Positions 20,652 through 29,489 of a DNA stretch of 64,000 nucleotides are shown one piece after another. Position numbers and translations under genes: made by a program. Positions within the stretch are counted from its first letter, which is position 1; each line of letters starts with the position of its first letter. A model generated the notes under the pieces. It made no database searches. It was given only the letters and a program-made list of their open reading frames with translations, and was not told the DNA's origin. The stretch lies in the NCBI RefSeq assembly GCF_900143515.1, contig NZ_FSQT01000002.1:3039501-3103500 (forward strand), given 5' to 3'. Source of the stretch: Micromonospora cremea. GTDB lineage: Bacteria > Actinomycetota > Actinomycetes > Mycobacteriales > Micromonosporaceae.

Positions 20652-21170
20652 ATGACCGAGCACCCCTCCGCCGCTCCGACCGGCAAGCCGACGTCGTACT
20701 CCCGCGTCACCCTTAGCAAGATCATGACCGCCGTCGACGTGAACCTGTACGGCACCGTGCACGGCGGAGTTCTGATGAAGTTCGTCGACGACGTGGCCGG
20801 TGCCGCAGCCGCCCGGCACAGCGGCGGAACCGCGGTGACCGCCGCGATCGACGAGATCGTCTTCTCCGAGGCGGTCCGCGTGGGCGACCTGGTGCACGCG
20901 CACGCCCAGGTGAACTGGACCGGGCAGACCTCGATGGAGGTCGGCGTGCGGGTGGTCGCCGAACGGTGGGACTCGGCCGAGGACGCGCCGGTCCGGGTGG
21001 CCACCGCGTACCTGGTCTTCGTCGGGGTGGACGTGAGCGGGGCGCCACGGACGGTCCGCCCGGTGCTTCCGGAGACGCCGGAGGACGAGCGCCGGTACCG
21101 GGAGGCCGAGATCCGTCGCGCGCACCGCCTCGCCCGTCGCCGCGCCATCCAGGCGCACCGCGCCGGCTGA
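20652..21170 (+). CDS. Hotdog-fold acyl-CoA thioesterase
   Basis: A 172-residue protein of the YciA/ACOT group, which hydrolyses acyl-CoA to the free acid and CoA. The conserved hotdog helix sequence NLYGTVHGGVLMKFVDDVAG is present, with the acidic pair used in catalysis, followed by the beta-sheet run ending in YLVFVGVD. The C-terminal 35 residues are arginine-rich. The short distance to the start from its -10 indicates a leaderless mRNA. Close to acyl-CoA and acetoacetyl-CoA genes, consistent with acyl-CoA metabolism. Confidence 0.88.
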   Translation: MTEHPSAAPTGKPTSYSRVTLSKIMTAVDVNLYGTVHGGVLMKFVDDVAGAAAARHSGGTAVTAAIDEIVFSEAVRVGDLVHAHAQVNWTGQTSMEVGVRVVAERWDSAEDAPVRVATAYLVFVGVDVSGAPRTVRPVLPETPEDERRYREAEIRRAHRLARRRAIQAHRAG

Positions 21171-21190
21171 GGTGTGTAAGTACCACTGCA

Positions 21191-21214
21191 GGCGTTAAGA
21201 AGGTGCCCTTCCTT
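21191..21214. repeat. Palindromic repeat, family D (GTTAAGAAGG...)
   Basis: GGCGTTAAGAAGGTGCCCTT followed by CCTT closely matches the copies near 62221. The core AAGAAGG/CCTTCCTT is an imperfect palindrome. It lies between two plus-strand genes. Confidence 0.55.
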
Positions 21215-21363
21215 GTTGCTTCCCACATGGGCGGATGGGGTGGAGTGTGGGGTGGGCACGCGTCGGTGGCCGTACCCGGTGCGCAGAATGGCGCTTCGAG
21301 GTAGGGCAAGATGGCGCCACGGCCCATTCACAGTGTCGTGCCGGGCCAGGGGAGGGTGGAGCA

Positions 21364-23346
21364 GTGGGTGACGTGCTGTGGACGCCGCCGGCGGACGTAC
21401 GCGAGCGGTCCCGGATCGGCGGCTACCTGCGCTGGCTGCGGGAGCACCGCGGGCTGGACTTCGCTGACTACGACGCGCTGTGGCGCTGGTCGGTCACCGA
21501 CCTGGACGGGTTCTGGCGATCCATCTGGGACCACTTCGAGGTGATGGCGCACACCCCGCCGACCGCCACCCTGGCGGAGCGGGGGATGCCCGGGGCCCGC
21601 TGGTTCCCCGGGGCCACGCTGAACTACGCCGAGAACGTGCTGCGGATGCCGGGGCGCGCCGACGGCGACCCGGTGGTGATCGCGCACGGGCAGACCCGGG
21701 CGCCGGTCACGCTGACCGCCGGCGAACTGCGCGAGCAGGTCCGCCGGGCGGCGGCCGGGCTGCGCCGCCTCGGCGTCACCGCCGGTGACCGGGTGGCGGC
21801 GTACGCCCCGAACATTCCCGAGACGTACGTCCTGCTGCTGGCCACCGCCAGCCTCGGGGCGATCTTCTCGTCCTGCGCGCCCGAGTTCGGCACCCGCAGC
21901 GTCACCGACCGCTGGCAGCAGATCGAGCCGACCGTGCTGGTCGCCGTGGACGGCTACCGGTACGGCGACAAGCCGGTGGACCGCCGCGCCGAGGTCGCCG
22001 CCATCCGGGCCGCCCTACCGTCGGTGCGGCACACCGTCAGCATCGGCTACCTGGACCCGGTGGGCGACCTTGCGGCGGGCGCGCTGGGCTGGGCCGACCT
22101 GACCGCGCCCACCGACGAGCCGCTGACCTTCACGCCGGTGCCGTTCGACCACCCGCTGTACGTGCTCTACTCCTCAGGCACCACCGGGTTGCCCAAGCCG
22201 ATCGTGCACGGCCACGGCGGCATCCTGCTGGAGCACCTGAAGATGCTCGCCCTGCATCACGACCTGGGCCCGGCCGACCGGTTCTTCTGGTTCACCACCA
22301 CCGGCTGGATGATGTGGAACTTCCTGGTCTCCGGTCCGGCGGTGGGCGCGACCATCGTGCTCTTCGACGGCAACCCGGGCCACCCCGACCTGGGCGGGCT
22401 GTGGCGGTTGGCGGCGGAGACCGGCACCACGTACTTCGGCACCTCCGCGCCGTTCCTGCTGGCCTGCCGCAAGGCCGGGCTGGTGCCGCGGGAGGTCGCC
22501 GACCTGTCCGCGCTGCGCGGCGTCGGCTCCACCGGCGCGCCACTGCCCGCCGAGGGCTACACCTGGGTGTACGAGACCGTCGGCGACGACCTCCAGCTCC
22601 AGTCCCTGTCCGGCGGCACCGACGTGTGCACCGGCTTCGTCGGCGGGGTGCCGCTGCTGGCGGTGTACGCCGGCGAGATCGCCTGCCGGGCGTTGGGGGC
22701 CAAGGTGGAGGCTCGCTCCGCAGACGGCACCCCGGTGATCGGCGAGCTGGGTGAGCTGGTGATCACCGAACCGATGCCGAGCATGCCGGTGGGCTTCTGG
22801 AACGACCCGGACGGCACCCGCTACCGCGAGGCCTACTTCGACGTCTACCCGGGCGTCTGGCGGCACGGCGACTGGATCACCATCAACGACCGGGGCGGCT
22901 GCGTGATCACCGGACGCTCGGACGCCACGCTCAACCGTGGTGGGGTGCGGCTGGGCACCGCCGAGTTCTACTCGGTGGTCGAGGGGCTGGACGAGGTGGT
23001 CGACTCGGTCGTCGTGCACCTGGAGGACGACGAGGGCGGCGCCGGCGAGCTGCTGCTCTTCGTGGTGCTCGGCGAGGGTCTGGAGCTGGACGACCCGATG
23101 CGCGCGAAGATTTGCCGCGAGCTGCGTACGGCCCTGTCCCCCCGGCACGTGCCCGACGAGATCCACCAGGTACGCGCGGTGCCCCGCACCCTCTCGGCGA
23201 AGAAGCTGGAGGTCCCGGTCAAGAAGATCCTCACCGGCACCCCGGTCGACTCGGCGGCCGCGAAGGGCGCTCTGGCCAATCCCGAGTCCCTCACGGCCTT
23301 CGCCGCCTTCGCCCAACGCCGCGCCCCCAACAACACCCCAGCCTGA
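21364..23346 (+). CDS. Acetoacetate--CoA ligase (acetoacetyl-CoA synthetase)
   Basis: A 660-residue adenylate-forming enzyme (acetoacetate + ATP + CoA). The ATP-loop YSSGTTGLPKPIVHGHGG begins at residue 269, preceded by the family region PGATLNYAENVL; the hinge GRSDATLNRGGVRLGTAE and the C-terminal LSAKKLEVPVKK catalytic lysine follow. Overall length and the N-terminal block RIGGYLRWL match AacS rather than acetyl-CoA synthetase. GGAGGGTGGA precedes the GTG at 21364; a longer frame opens at 21235 but has no recognisable sequence. Confidence 0.92.
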   Translation: MGDVLWTPPADVRERSRIGGYLRWLREHRGLDFADYDALWRWSVTDLDGFWRSIWDHFEVMAHTPPTATLAERGMPGARWFPGATLNYAENVLRMPGRADGDPVVIAHGQTRAPVTLTAGELREQVRRAAAGLRRLGVTAGDRVAAYAPNIPETYVLLLATASLGAIFSSCAPEFGTRSVTDRWQQIEPTVLVAVDGYRYGDKPVDRRAEVAAIRAALPSVRHTVSIGYLDPVGDLAAGALGWADLTAPTDEPLTFTPVPFDHPLYVLYSSGTTGLPKPIVHGHGGILLEHLKMLALHHDLGPADRFFWFTTTGWMMWNFLVSGPAVGATIVLFDGNPGHPDLGGLWRLAAETGTTYFGTSAPFLLACRKAGLVPREVADLSALRGVGSTGAPLPAEGYTWVYETVGDDLQLQSLSGGTDVCTGFVGGVPLLAVYAGEIACRALGAKVEARSADGTPVIGELGELVITEPMPSMPVGFWNDPDGTRYREAYFDVYPGVWRHGDWITINDRGGCVITGRSDATLNRGGVRLGTAEFYSVVEGLDEVVDSVVVHLEDDEGGAGELLLFVVLGEGLELDDPMRAKICRELRTALSPRHVPDEIHQVRAVPRTLSAKKLEVPVKKILTGTPVDSAAAKGALANPESLTAFAAFAQRRAPNNTPA

Positions 23347-23368
23347 CCACTGGCGGGTGGTGGGTGGG

Positions 23369-24058
23369 TCACGGGAGCGGGTGGGTGACCTGTTCCGCGG
23401 TCAGTCGGGCGGGCAGCCGGGCGGGGTCGAGGTTGGCGCAGAGCACGACGGTGGCGGCCCGGGTCAGCGGTGCCAGCAGCCAGTCCACCGGGTCGGGGTA
23501 CGTCGCGGCGTCGACCAGGATCCGGGCGCCGGGCGTGATGCCCAGCTCCACGGCGCGGGTCTCGGCGCGGGCCAGCAGGGGACCGTCGGCGGGGCCCGGC
23601 CCGGGTTGCGCGGTGAAGTGGTCGCCGTGCCGGCGCACCTCGACCACGTAGTCGGCGAAACCGGGTGGCACCTGCCGCAGCGCGGCGGCGAGCGGCGACA
23701 GCCCCAGGGCGTACCGCTCACCAGCGGACCAGGACTGCGCCTCGTCGAGGCGGTCGGCGGCGGCGAAGAGCACGTCCACGTCGCCCGGCGTGTCGACCAC
23801 GCTCAGCTTGGCCGACCAGCAACCCAGCAGCACCGCCGCGGTCTGCCAGTGCGGCGGCAGGAGCACGCCGGCCGGATCGCCGAGGGCGAGGGCGACCTCG
23901 TCGACGAGGAGGTTGGCGGTCTTCGCCACCCAGTTCGCCAGTGTGGCGCCGGAGAGTTCGGTGCGGTCGCCGCTGGCGTCGTCGTACCAGGTCAGCAACG
24001 GTCGGGTCGGGTCGGTCGCGATCGCGTCGGCGAACACCCGGGCAATGTTGTCGGCCAT
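23369..24058 (-). CDS. TIGR03089 family protein (adenylation-domain fragment)
   Basis: A 229-residue protein that resembles the N-terminal part of AMP-dependent ligases (DRTELSGATLANWVAKTANLL resembles the start of an acyl-adenylating domain) but lacks the ATP-loop and the C-terminal subdomain. Such short proteins, TIGR03089, occur near cell-envelope sugar genes in actinobacteria, as here. It is unlikely to be an active ligase; function unknown. ATG at 24058, 8 nt after a TATCGT -10 box, no ribosome site. Confidence 0.8.
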   Translation of the reverse strand: MADNIARVFADAIATDPTRPLLTWYDDASGDRTELSGATLANWVAKTANLLVDEVALALGDPAGVLLPPHWQTAAVLLGCWSAKLSVVDTPGDVDVLFAAADRLDEAQSWSAGERYALGLSPLAAALRQVPPGFADYVVEVRRHGDHFTAQPGPGPADGPLLARAETRAVELGITPGARILVDAATYPDPVDWLLAPLTRAATVVLCANLDPARLPARLTAEQVTHPLP

Positions 24059-24066
24059 CGGCGCGA

Positions 24067-24072
24067 ACGATA
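24067..24072 (-). promoter_or_regulatory. -10 box (TATCGT) for the TIGR03089 gene
   Basis: On the minus strand TATCGT ends 8 nt before the ATG at 24058; no Shine-Dalgarno is visible, so the transcript is close to leaderless. Confidence 0.5.
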
Positions 24073-24154
24073 CGCCCCTGTGGGCCGTACTCGAAGACGA
24101 TGACAAGTCGGCGTACCGTCGGGTCGCAGTCAGCGTCGCCCCCGTGCTCCGGCG

Positions 24155-24160
24155 TAGGCT
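24155..24160 (+). promoter_or_regulatory. -10 box (TAGGCT) for the glycosyltransferase gene
   Basis: TAGGCT lies 52 nt before the GTG at 24213, whose AAGGAG ribosome site is inside the predicted leader. Confidence 0.45.
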
Positions 24161-24212
24161 TGGCCCCCGGAGTGTTGTACCCCACAGACCCGCCAGTGCA
24201 AGGAGTCGCCCC

Positions 24213-25358
24213 GTGACCGCCGGTCGCCCGCCCCGCGTGCTCATCGACGCCACGAGTGTCCCCGCCGACCGTGGTGGTGTCGGTCGATACGTCGACGGTC
24301 TGCTCGGTGCCCTCGGCAAGGTGTGTGGGTCGGGGGTGGAGCTGGCGGTGGTCAGCCTCCGCACCGACCTCGAGCGGTACACCCGGATGCTGCCCGGCGC
24401 GGAGATCATCCCCGCCCCGGCCGCCGTGGCGCACCGCCCGGCGCGGCTCGCCTGGGAGCAGACCGGCCTTCCGCTGCTCGCCCAGCAGGTGGGCGCGCAC
24501 GTGCTGCACTCGCCCTTCTACACCTGCCCGCTGCGGGCCGGGTGTCCGGTTACGGTCACCGTGCACGACGCGACGTTCTTCACCGAGCCGGAGCACTACG
24601 ACAAGTCCCGCCGGACCTTCTTCCGCAGCGCCATCAAGACCTCGTTGCGCCGGGCGGACCGGGTGATCGTGCCCAGCAAGGCCACCCGGGACGAGCTGAT
24701 CCGGCTGCTCGACGCCGACCCGACCCGGATCGACGTGGCCTACCACGGGGTCGACCACGCCGCCTTCCACGCGCCCAGCGAGGAGGAGAAGGCCCGGGTG
24801 CGCGCCCGCCTGGGGCTGGGCAACAGCAGCTACGTCGCCTTCCTCGGGGCCAAGGAGCCGCGCAAGAACGTGCCCAACCTGATCCGTGGTTGGGCCCGGG
24901 CGGTGGCCGACCGGGTCGATCCGCCCGCCCTGGTGATCGCCGGGGGTCAGGGGCACGACGACGACATCGATCGGGCGGTGGCCGAGGTCCCGTCCCACCT
25001 GCGGCTGTTGCGCCCCGGCTACCTGCGCTACGCCGACCTGCCCGGCTTCCTCGGCGGCGCGCTGGTCGCGGCCTACCCCTCCTACGGCGAGGGCTTCGGT
25101 CTGCCGATCCTGGAGGCGATGGCCTGCGCCGCCCCGGTGCTGACCACGCCCCGGCTGTCGCTACCCGAGGTGGGCGGCGACGCCGTCGCGTACACCTCGG
25201 AGGACGCGGAGCAGATCGGCACCGACCTGGCCGCCCTGCTGGACGACGAGCAGCGCCGGTTGTCCCTGGCGAAGGCCGGGTTCGACCGGGCCAAGGAGTT
25301 CACCTGGGAGTCCAGCGCGGAGGTGCACATCGCCGCGTGGAGCCGCGCCCGCTCGTGA
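24213..25358 (+). CDS. GT4-family glycosyltransferase
   Basis: A 381-residue GT-B enzyme. The N-terminal domain starts VLIDATSVPADRGGVGRYV (glycine-rich acceptor loop). The C-terminal domain carries FLGAKEPRKNVPNLIRGW and the nucleotide-sugar motif EGFGLPILEAMACAAPV, with the ExxxxxxxE pair typical of retaining GT4 enzymes. It lies 62 nt before a GDP-mannose-forming gene, so a mannosyl- or rhamnosyltransferase for envelope glycans is the best guess; the equivalent mycobacterial locus has wbbL next to manB. AAGGAG is 7 nt before the GTG. Confidence 0.88.
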   Translation: MTAGRPPRVLIDATSVPADRGGVGRYVDGLLGALGKVCGSGVELAVVSLRTDLERYTRMLPGAEIIPAPAAVAHRPARLAWEQTGLPLLAQQVGAHVLHSPFYTCPLRAGCPVTVTVHDATFFTEPEHYDKSRRTFFRSAIKTSLRRADRVIVPSKATRDELIRLLDADPTRIDVAYHGVDHAAFHAPSEEEKARVRARLGLGNSSYVAFLGAKEPRKNVPNLIRGWARAVADRVDPPALVIAGGQGHDDDIDRAVAEVPSHLRLLRPGYLRYADLPGFLGGALVAAYPSYGEGFGLPILEAMACAAPVLTTPRLSLPEVGGDAVAYTSEDAEQIGTDLAALLDDEQRRLSLAKAGFDRAKEFTWESSAEVHIAAWSRARS

Positions 25359-25420
25359 CCGTCCGGCCCCCGGATGGCGAGCCGCCCACCCGGCCGGGGT
25401 CCGTCGGGCATGATGTGCGG

Positions 25421-26512
25421 ATGCTCTATGCGGTCATCCCGGCAGGTGGCAGCGGCACGAGGTTGTGGCCGTTGTCCCGCGCCGGTCACCCCAAGTTCCT
25501 TCATCCGCTGACCGGCTCCAACGCGTCGCTCCTCCAGGCGACCGTGGCGCGGCTCGCGCCGCTGACCACATCGGACCGCATCCTCGTGGTCACCGGAGCC
25601 GCGCACGTCGCGGCGGTGGCCCGACAGCTGACCGGGTTGCCCGAGGAGAACATTCTGGTCGAGCCCTCGCCCCGGGACTCCTGCGCGGCGATCGCGCTGG
25701 CCGCCGCGGTGATCGCGCTGCGCGACCCGGACGCGGTGATGGGCAGCTTCGCGGCCGACCACCTGATCGGCGACCCGGAAAGTTGGGTGCGGACGGTCCG
25801 CGAGGCGGTCCGCGGCGCGGAGCAGGGCATGCTGATGACGGTCGGGATCACCCCGACCCGGCCGGAGACCGGTTACGGCTACCTGGAGACTGGCGATCCG
25901 ACCGAGGGCGCCCCCTGGCGTCCGGTGGCCGAGTTCAAGGAGAAGCCGGCTGCCGAGGTCGCCGAGGCGTACGTCCGTTCGGGCCGGCACCTGTGGAACG
26001 CGAGCATGTTCGTCTGGCGGGTGGACGTGTTCCTCGCCGAACTGCTCCGCCAGCAGCCGGCCCTGCACGCCGGGGTCAATGCGATCGCCGCCGCCTGGGG
26101 CACCCCGGAGCAGGACGACGTGCTCGGTACGGTCTGGCCGACCCTGCCGAAGATCTCCGTCGACTACGCGGTGATGGAGGGCGCGGCCACCACGGGCCGG
26201 GTGGCCACCGTGCCAGGCGACTTCGGCTGGAACGACGTCGGCGACTTCCACACCCTCGGCGAGGTGCTGCCGGCCGATGCGTCGGGCAACGTGGTGCTCG
26301 GCACCGACGCCAAGCCGGGGGTGCTGCTGCGGGACAGCAGCAACCTGGTGGTGGTGCCGCAGTCCGGCCGGTTGGTGGCCGCCCTCGGGGTGCATGACCT
26401 GATCGTGGTGGACACCCCGGACGCGGTGCTGGTCTGCCCGCGCGACCGGGCCCAGGACGTCAAGGCTCTGGTCGACGAGCTCAAGGAGCGAGGCGAAGAG
26501 GGCTACGTTTGA
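25421..26512 (+). CDS. Mannose-1-phosphate guanylyltransferase
   Basis: Makes GDP-mannose from mannose-1-phosphate and GTP. A 363-residue single-domain protein with the nucleotidyl-transferase loop GGSGTRLWPLSR (residues 9-20), the AADHLI metal-binding region, ETGYGYLE, the EFKEKP motif and NASMFVWR. It lacks the phosphomannose isomerase domain of bifunctional ManC. It follows the glycosyltransferase closely and its end overlaps the convergent NUDIX gene by 32 nt. An upstream start in the same frame exists; I prefer the ATG that starts at the conserved Rossmann strand. Confidence 0.92.
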   Translation: MLYAVIPAGGSGTRLWPLSRAGHPKFLHPLTGSNASLLQATVARLAPLTTSDRILVVTGAAHVAAVARQLTGLPEENILVEPSPRDSCAAIALAAAVIALRDPDAVMGSFAADHLIGDPESWVRTVREAVRGAEQGMLMTVGITPTRPETGYGYLETGDPTEGAPWRPVAEFKEKPAAEVAEAYVRSGRHLWNASMFVWRVDVFLAELLRQQPALHAGVNAIAAAWGTPEQDDVLGTVWPTLPKISVDYAVMEGAATTGRVATVPGDFGWNDVGDFHTLGEVLPADASGNVVLGTDAKPGVLLRDSSNLVVVPQSGRLVAALGVHDLIVVDTPDAVLVCPRDRAQDVKALVDELKERGEEGYV

Positions 26513-27098
26513 GGGCCGCGAGGGCCGGCGCGACCAGTTGCACGGTCCCGCCGGCCAGTGGCTCGGGGAGCCGGTCCGGCGGGAACCACCCCAGTGCCTC
26601 GGCCTCGTCGCTGACCTGCTCCACCGCGCCGGGCGGGGCGAGCACGGCGAACCGGACGTCGTGGTGCAGGGAGCCGCCCTGGCAGCTCACCGGGTGGATG
26701 TCCACGTCGATCGGCACCGGGTCGATGCGCAGGCCGGCGATCCCGGACTCCTCGGTGGCCTCGCGCAGCGCGGCGCCGGCCAGGGTCCGGTCGGTCGGCT
26801 CGCAGTGCCCGCCGAGCTGCACCCAGCGCCCGAACTTGCCGTGCAGGCAGAGCAGCACCCGTGAGCCGGTGGCGTCCAGCACCAGCGCGCTGGCGGTGAT
26901 GTGCCCGGGGCGGTGCGGTCGGCTCATCGTGACGGGCCCGGCGTCGAGCAGTGTGCGGGTCCGGTCCCGAGCGGCGGCAGCGGCCGGGCTGGTGGGCCGC
27001 CAGCCGTCGAGCAGCGCGATGGCGTCGGCGTGCAGCGCCGCGTACGTCTCGGGGTCGGTCGGGTGGGCGGCGGGTCGGGTGAGCGCAGTGTCGGGCAC
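26481..27098 (-). CDS. NUDIX hydrolase
   Basis: A 205-residue protein with the NUDIX box starting GHCEPTDRTLAGAALREATE and continuing EESGI; REATEESG supplies the metal-binding glutamates, while the usual first glutamate position is aspartate/arginine, as in a subgroup of actinobacterial members. Cleaves nucleoside diphosphates linked to another moiety; substrate unknown. The GTG at 27098 is 6 nt from a TAGAGT -10 box, so the message is leaderless. Its 3' end overlaps the guanylyltransferase gene on the other strand. Confidence 0.85.
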   Translation of the reverse strand: MPDTALTRPAAHPTDPETYAALHADAIALLDGWRPTSPAAAAARDRTRTLLDAGPVTMSRPHRPGHITASALVLDATGSRVLLCLHGKFGRWVQLGGHCEPTDRTLAGAALREATEESGIAGLRIDPVPIDVDIHPVSCQGGSLHHDVRFAVLAPPGAVEQVSDEAEALGWFPPDRLPEPLAGGTVQLVAPALAALKRSPLRLAP

Positions 27099-27104
27099 GC
27101 CGCC

Positions 27105-27131
27105 ACTCTACGAGCGCACGCTCCGTACGCT
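27105..27131. promoter_or_regulatory. Two divergent -10 boxes for leaderless genes
   Basis: Minus strand TAGAGT (27110-27105) is 6 nt before the NUDIX GTG; plus strand TACGCT (27126-27131) is 6 nt before the ATG at 27138. Neither gene has a ribosome site. Confidence 0.6.
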
Positions 27132-27137
27132 GGCGCG

Positions 27138-28196
27138 ATGACCCTGCGAGTCCTCGAATTCGTGGTGGCCGGCAATGAGGCCAGTGATCTGCTGCCGGTG
27201 CGGTCGGCGGCGTTGCTGCGCGCACACGGCGCCCGGCGCGGTTTCTGGACCGTGTTGGACGAGGGACCGGTGGAGCGGTGCCTGGCCCTGCTGCTGGAGT
27301 TGGACGACGGCGAGTGGACGGCTCGGCATGTCGCGGCGGACGCCGGCGTGGAGAACGGCCGGACCGAGGATGGCGAGGCGCTCGCCCACCACGACGGCTG
27401 GGTGTACGTCTTCGGCTCCCACTTCGGCTCCAAGGCCGGTCCGCTGCGCCCCCGGCGCGCCTTCGTGGCCCGGTTCCGGGAGGACGACGCGGCGTCCGGG
27501 CCGGTGCCGGTGCACGTGGTGCGCAACCGGTTCCGTCTGCACCGGGCGGTGAACGACGCGCTGGCCGCGGCGCCGCTGACCCCGTTGCCGCCGGGGGAGC
27601 GGGTGCGGGCTCGGTTCATCGTGGAGACCCTGGCCCGGGGGACCGCCCGGGAGAAGAGTTGGGTGAGCCGGCTGGCCCCGGACGACCTGCCGCTGAACGT
27701 GGAGGCGGCCGCCTTCACTCCGGCCGGCACGGTGCTGCTGGGGCTGCGCTTCCCGGTCACCGTGGCTGGCGAGCCGATCCTGGTCGAGGTGGCCGGCGTG
27801 CCGGGCATGTTCGTGGCGGAGCCGGCCTGGCCCCGGGCGGTGGGGACGTACGCGGTGACCGGGGTGACGCCGCCGGGCGCGCTGACCGGTTTCCGGGCGA
27901 TCGCCCCGACCTCGGACGGCGGGTACGCCGCCGTGATCGGCTCGATCGACGCGCTGGGCAAGGGATCGGTGCTGCTCGACGATCATCCGGGTGGGGGTGA
28001 CGTGGCCTCCCGGCACGTCCGGTTCCGGCTGCCGGCGAGTGACTCGCGCGTCGTGGCCCCGGACCGGCACCTGCTCGCCGGTGAGCTGGTGGCAGACCTG
28101 GCACCGTTGCACCACGTCGAGGGGCTGGCCGAGCTGGATGGGCGGTCCTTCTACGTCACCGACGAGGACCACCGCGTCGCGCTCTGGGTCGGCTGA
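27138..28196 (+). CDS. Uncharacterised protein, possibly DUF3616
   Basis: A 352-residue cytosolic protein with no signal peptide. The segment LPLNVEAAAFTPAGTVLLGL followed by R and later GFRAIAPTSDGGYAAVIG and VEGLAELDGRSFYVTDEDHR look like the blades of a beta-propeller, and the first resembles the DUF3616 consensus. No catalytic residues can be assigned. Leaderless start from the TACGCT box. Function unknown; the family call is tentative. Confidence 0.7.
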   Translation: MTLRVLEFVVAGNEASDLLPVRSAALLRAHGARRGFWTVLDEGPVERCLALLLELDDGEWTARHVAADAGVENGRTEDGEALAHHDGWVYVFGSHFGSKAGPLRPRRAFVARFREDDAASGPVPVHVVRNRFRLHRAVNDALAAAPLTPLPPGERVRARFIVETLARGTAREKSWVSRLAPDDLPLNVEAAAFTPAGTVLLGLRFPVTVAGEPILVEVAGVPGMFVAEPAWPRAVGTYAVTGVTPPGALTGFRAIAPTSDGGYAAVIGSIDALGKGSVLLDDHPGGGDVASRHVRFRLPASDSRVVAPDRHLLAGELVADLAPLHHVEGLAELDGRSFYVTDEDHRVALWVG

Positions 28197-28486
28197 GCCG
28201 GGCACCATGTGATTCGACGACGGGGCGACCGGACGGCACCTCTGCGGAGCAAGGGCCGCAGACCCTCGTGGTGCCGCCCGATCACCGGTCCTCCCCCGGT
28301 CCCGGTGCCCGGCGCCGCGCGCGTGCGTGACGCGTGCGTGCCGTGCTCGGGCACTGGAAGCATGCCGAACCGGCCCGGGAGGCGTCGAGGTTTTTCAGTC
28401 CAGGCTTAAAGATGGAGATAAGTGCCGGCCAGGTAGAGTCGAACAGCCACGCGGCATCCCCCTGCCCGGCGGCTCAGGAGCGCTGC

Positions 28487-29473
28487 ATGCTGAAGATCCA
28501 CTTTTCTGGCGAGGACATCCTCCGGACCCGGGTGGCGCCGGCGGCGGACCCGGTCTGGGAGTTGGTCCTCAGCCTGCACCTGTTGCAGGGCCGCGGCCGT
28601 GACGCGCTGACGGACAACTGGCGGCGCGCAGTGTCCCGAGGGCTGCGCCAGGACGCCGCCTCCGACCAGCTCCGGCTGCTCTTCGCGCTGAGCCCGCCGC
28701 GTGGTTACTTCCCCGACTTCCTCACCCCGTACGCCAGCGTCGACGGCTTCGAGGCCGGGCTGGACGCGGTCCGCAGCACACCGACCCAGCGGCTGCACCG
28801 CGACCTGAGCGTGCTGGCCACCGAGAACCCGCTGCCGTCCTCGGCCAGCGCGCTGGCCCGGGGCGAAGCGCCGGCACTGCGCCACCTCGCCGAGTCGATG
28901 GAGCAGTACCGGTCGCTGGCGATCAGCCCGTACTGGAGCCGGATCCAGTCCGCGGTGGCGGCGGACCGGTCCCGCCGGGCCCGGGCCCTGCTCGACGGCG
29001 GCATGGAGGGGCTGCTCACCAGCCTCCGGCCGGCGATGCGCTGGGAGGACGGGGTGCTCGAGGTCCGCGACTACCCGCACAGCCGGGAGCTGCACCTGGA
29101 CGGCCGAGGTCTGCTGCTCGTGCCGTCGTTCTTCTGCGCCGCCACCCCGGTCGCCCTGCTCGACCCGGCGCTGCCACCGGTGCTGGTCTACCCGGTGGAC
29201 CGGCTGGGCGGGCTGGCGGCGGCCGATGGTGCTGGTCCGGCCGGCCGCGATTCCCTCGCCGCGCTGCTGGGTCGGACGAGGGCGGCGGTGTTGCAGGCCA
29301 GCGACGACGGCTGCACCACCGGCGAGGTGGCCCGCCGGCTCAACATCTCACCGGCGGCGGCGAGTCAGCACGCGACCGTGTTGCGCAACGCCGGCCTGCT
29401 GGTCAGCCACCGGGACCGCAACACCGTGCTGCACACGTTGACCCCGCTCGGCCGGGCCATGCTGGACGCCTGA
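28487..29473 (+). CDS. ArsR-type winged-helix regulator with DUF5937-like N-terminus
   Basis: A 328-residue protein. Residues 1 to about 245 form an actinobacterial-specific domain (starts MLKIHFSGEDILRTRVA, as in DUF5937 regulators). The last 75 residues are a winged helix with the recognition region TTGEVARRLNISPAAASQHA and LVSHRDRNTVLHTLTPLGR. There is no metal-binding cysteine pattern, so it is probably not a metal sensor. CAGGAG precedes the ATG by 6 nt. The 290-nt upstream gap is AT-richer than average just before the gene and contains a possible -10 TAGAGT at 28434-28439. Target genes unknown. Confidence 0.85.
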   Translation: MLKIHFSGEDILRTRVAPAADPVWELVLSLHLLQGRGRDALTDNWRRAVSRGLRQDAASDQLRLLFALSPPRGYFPDFLTPYASVDGFEAGLDAVRSTPTQRLHRDLSVLATENPLPSSASALARGEAPALRHLAESMEQYRSLAISPYWSRIQSAVAADRSRRARALLDGGMEGLLTSLRPAMRWEDGVLEVRDYPHSRELHLDGRGLLLVPSFFCAATPVALLDPALPPVLVYPVDRLGGLAAADGAGPAGRDSLAALLGRTRAAVLQASDDGCTTGEVARRLNISPAAASQHATVLRNAGLLVSHRDRNTVLHTLTPLGRAMLDA

Positions 29474-29489
29474 CCCGGCCGGCTTCACG

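Noticed and set aside
26901..27137. N-terminal extension of the gene at 27138
   Set aside because: The extension overlaps the NUDIX gene on the other strand and is not protein-like; the ATG at 27138 has a -10 box 6 nt upstream.
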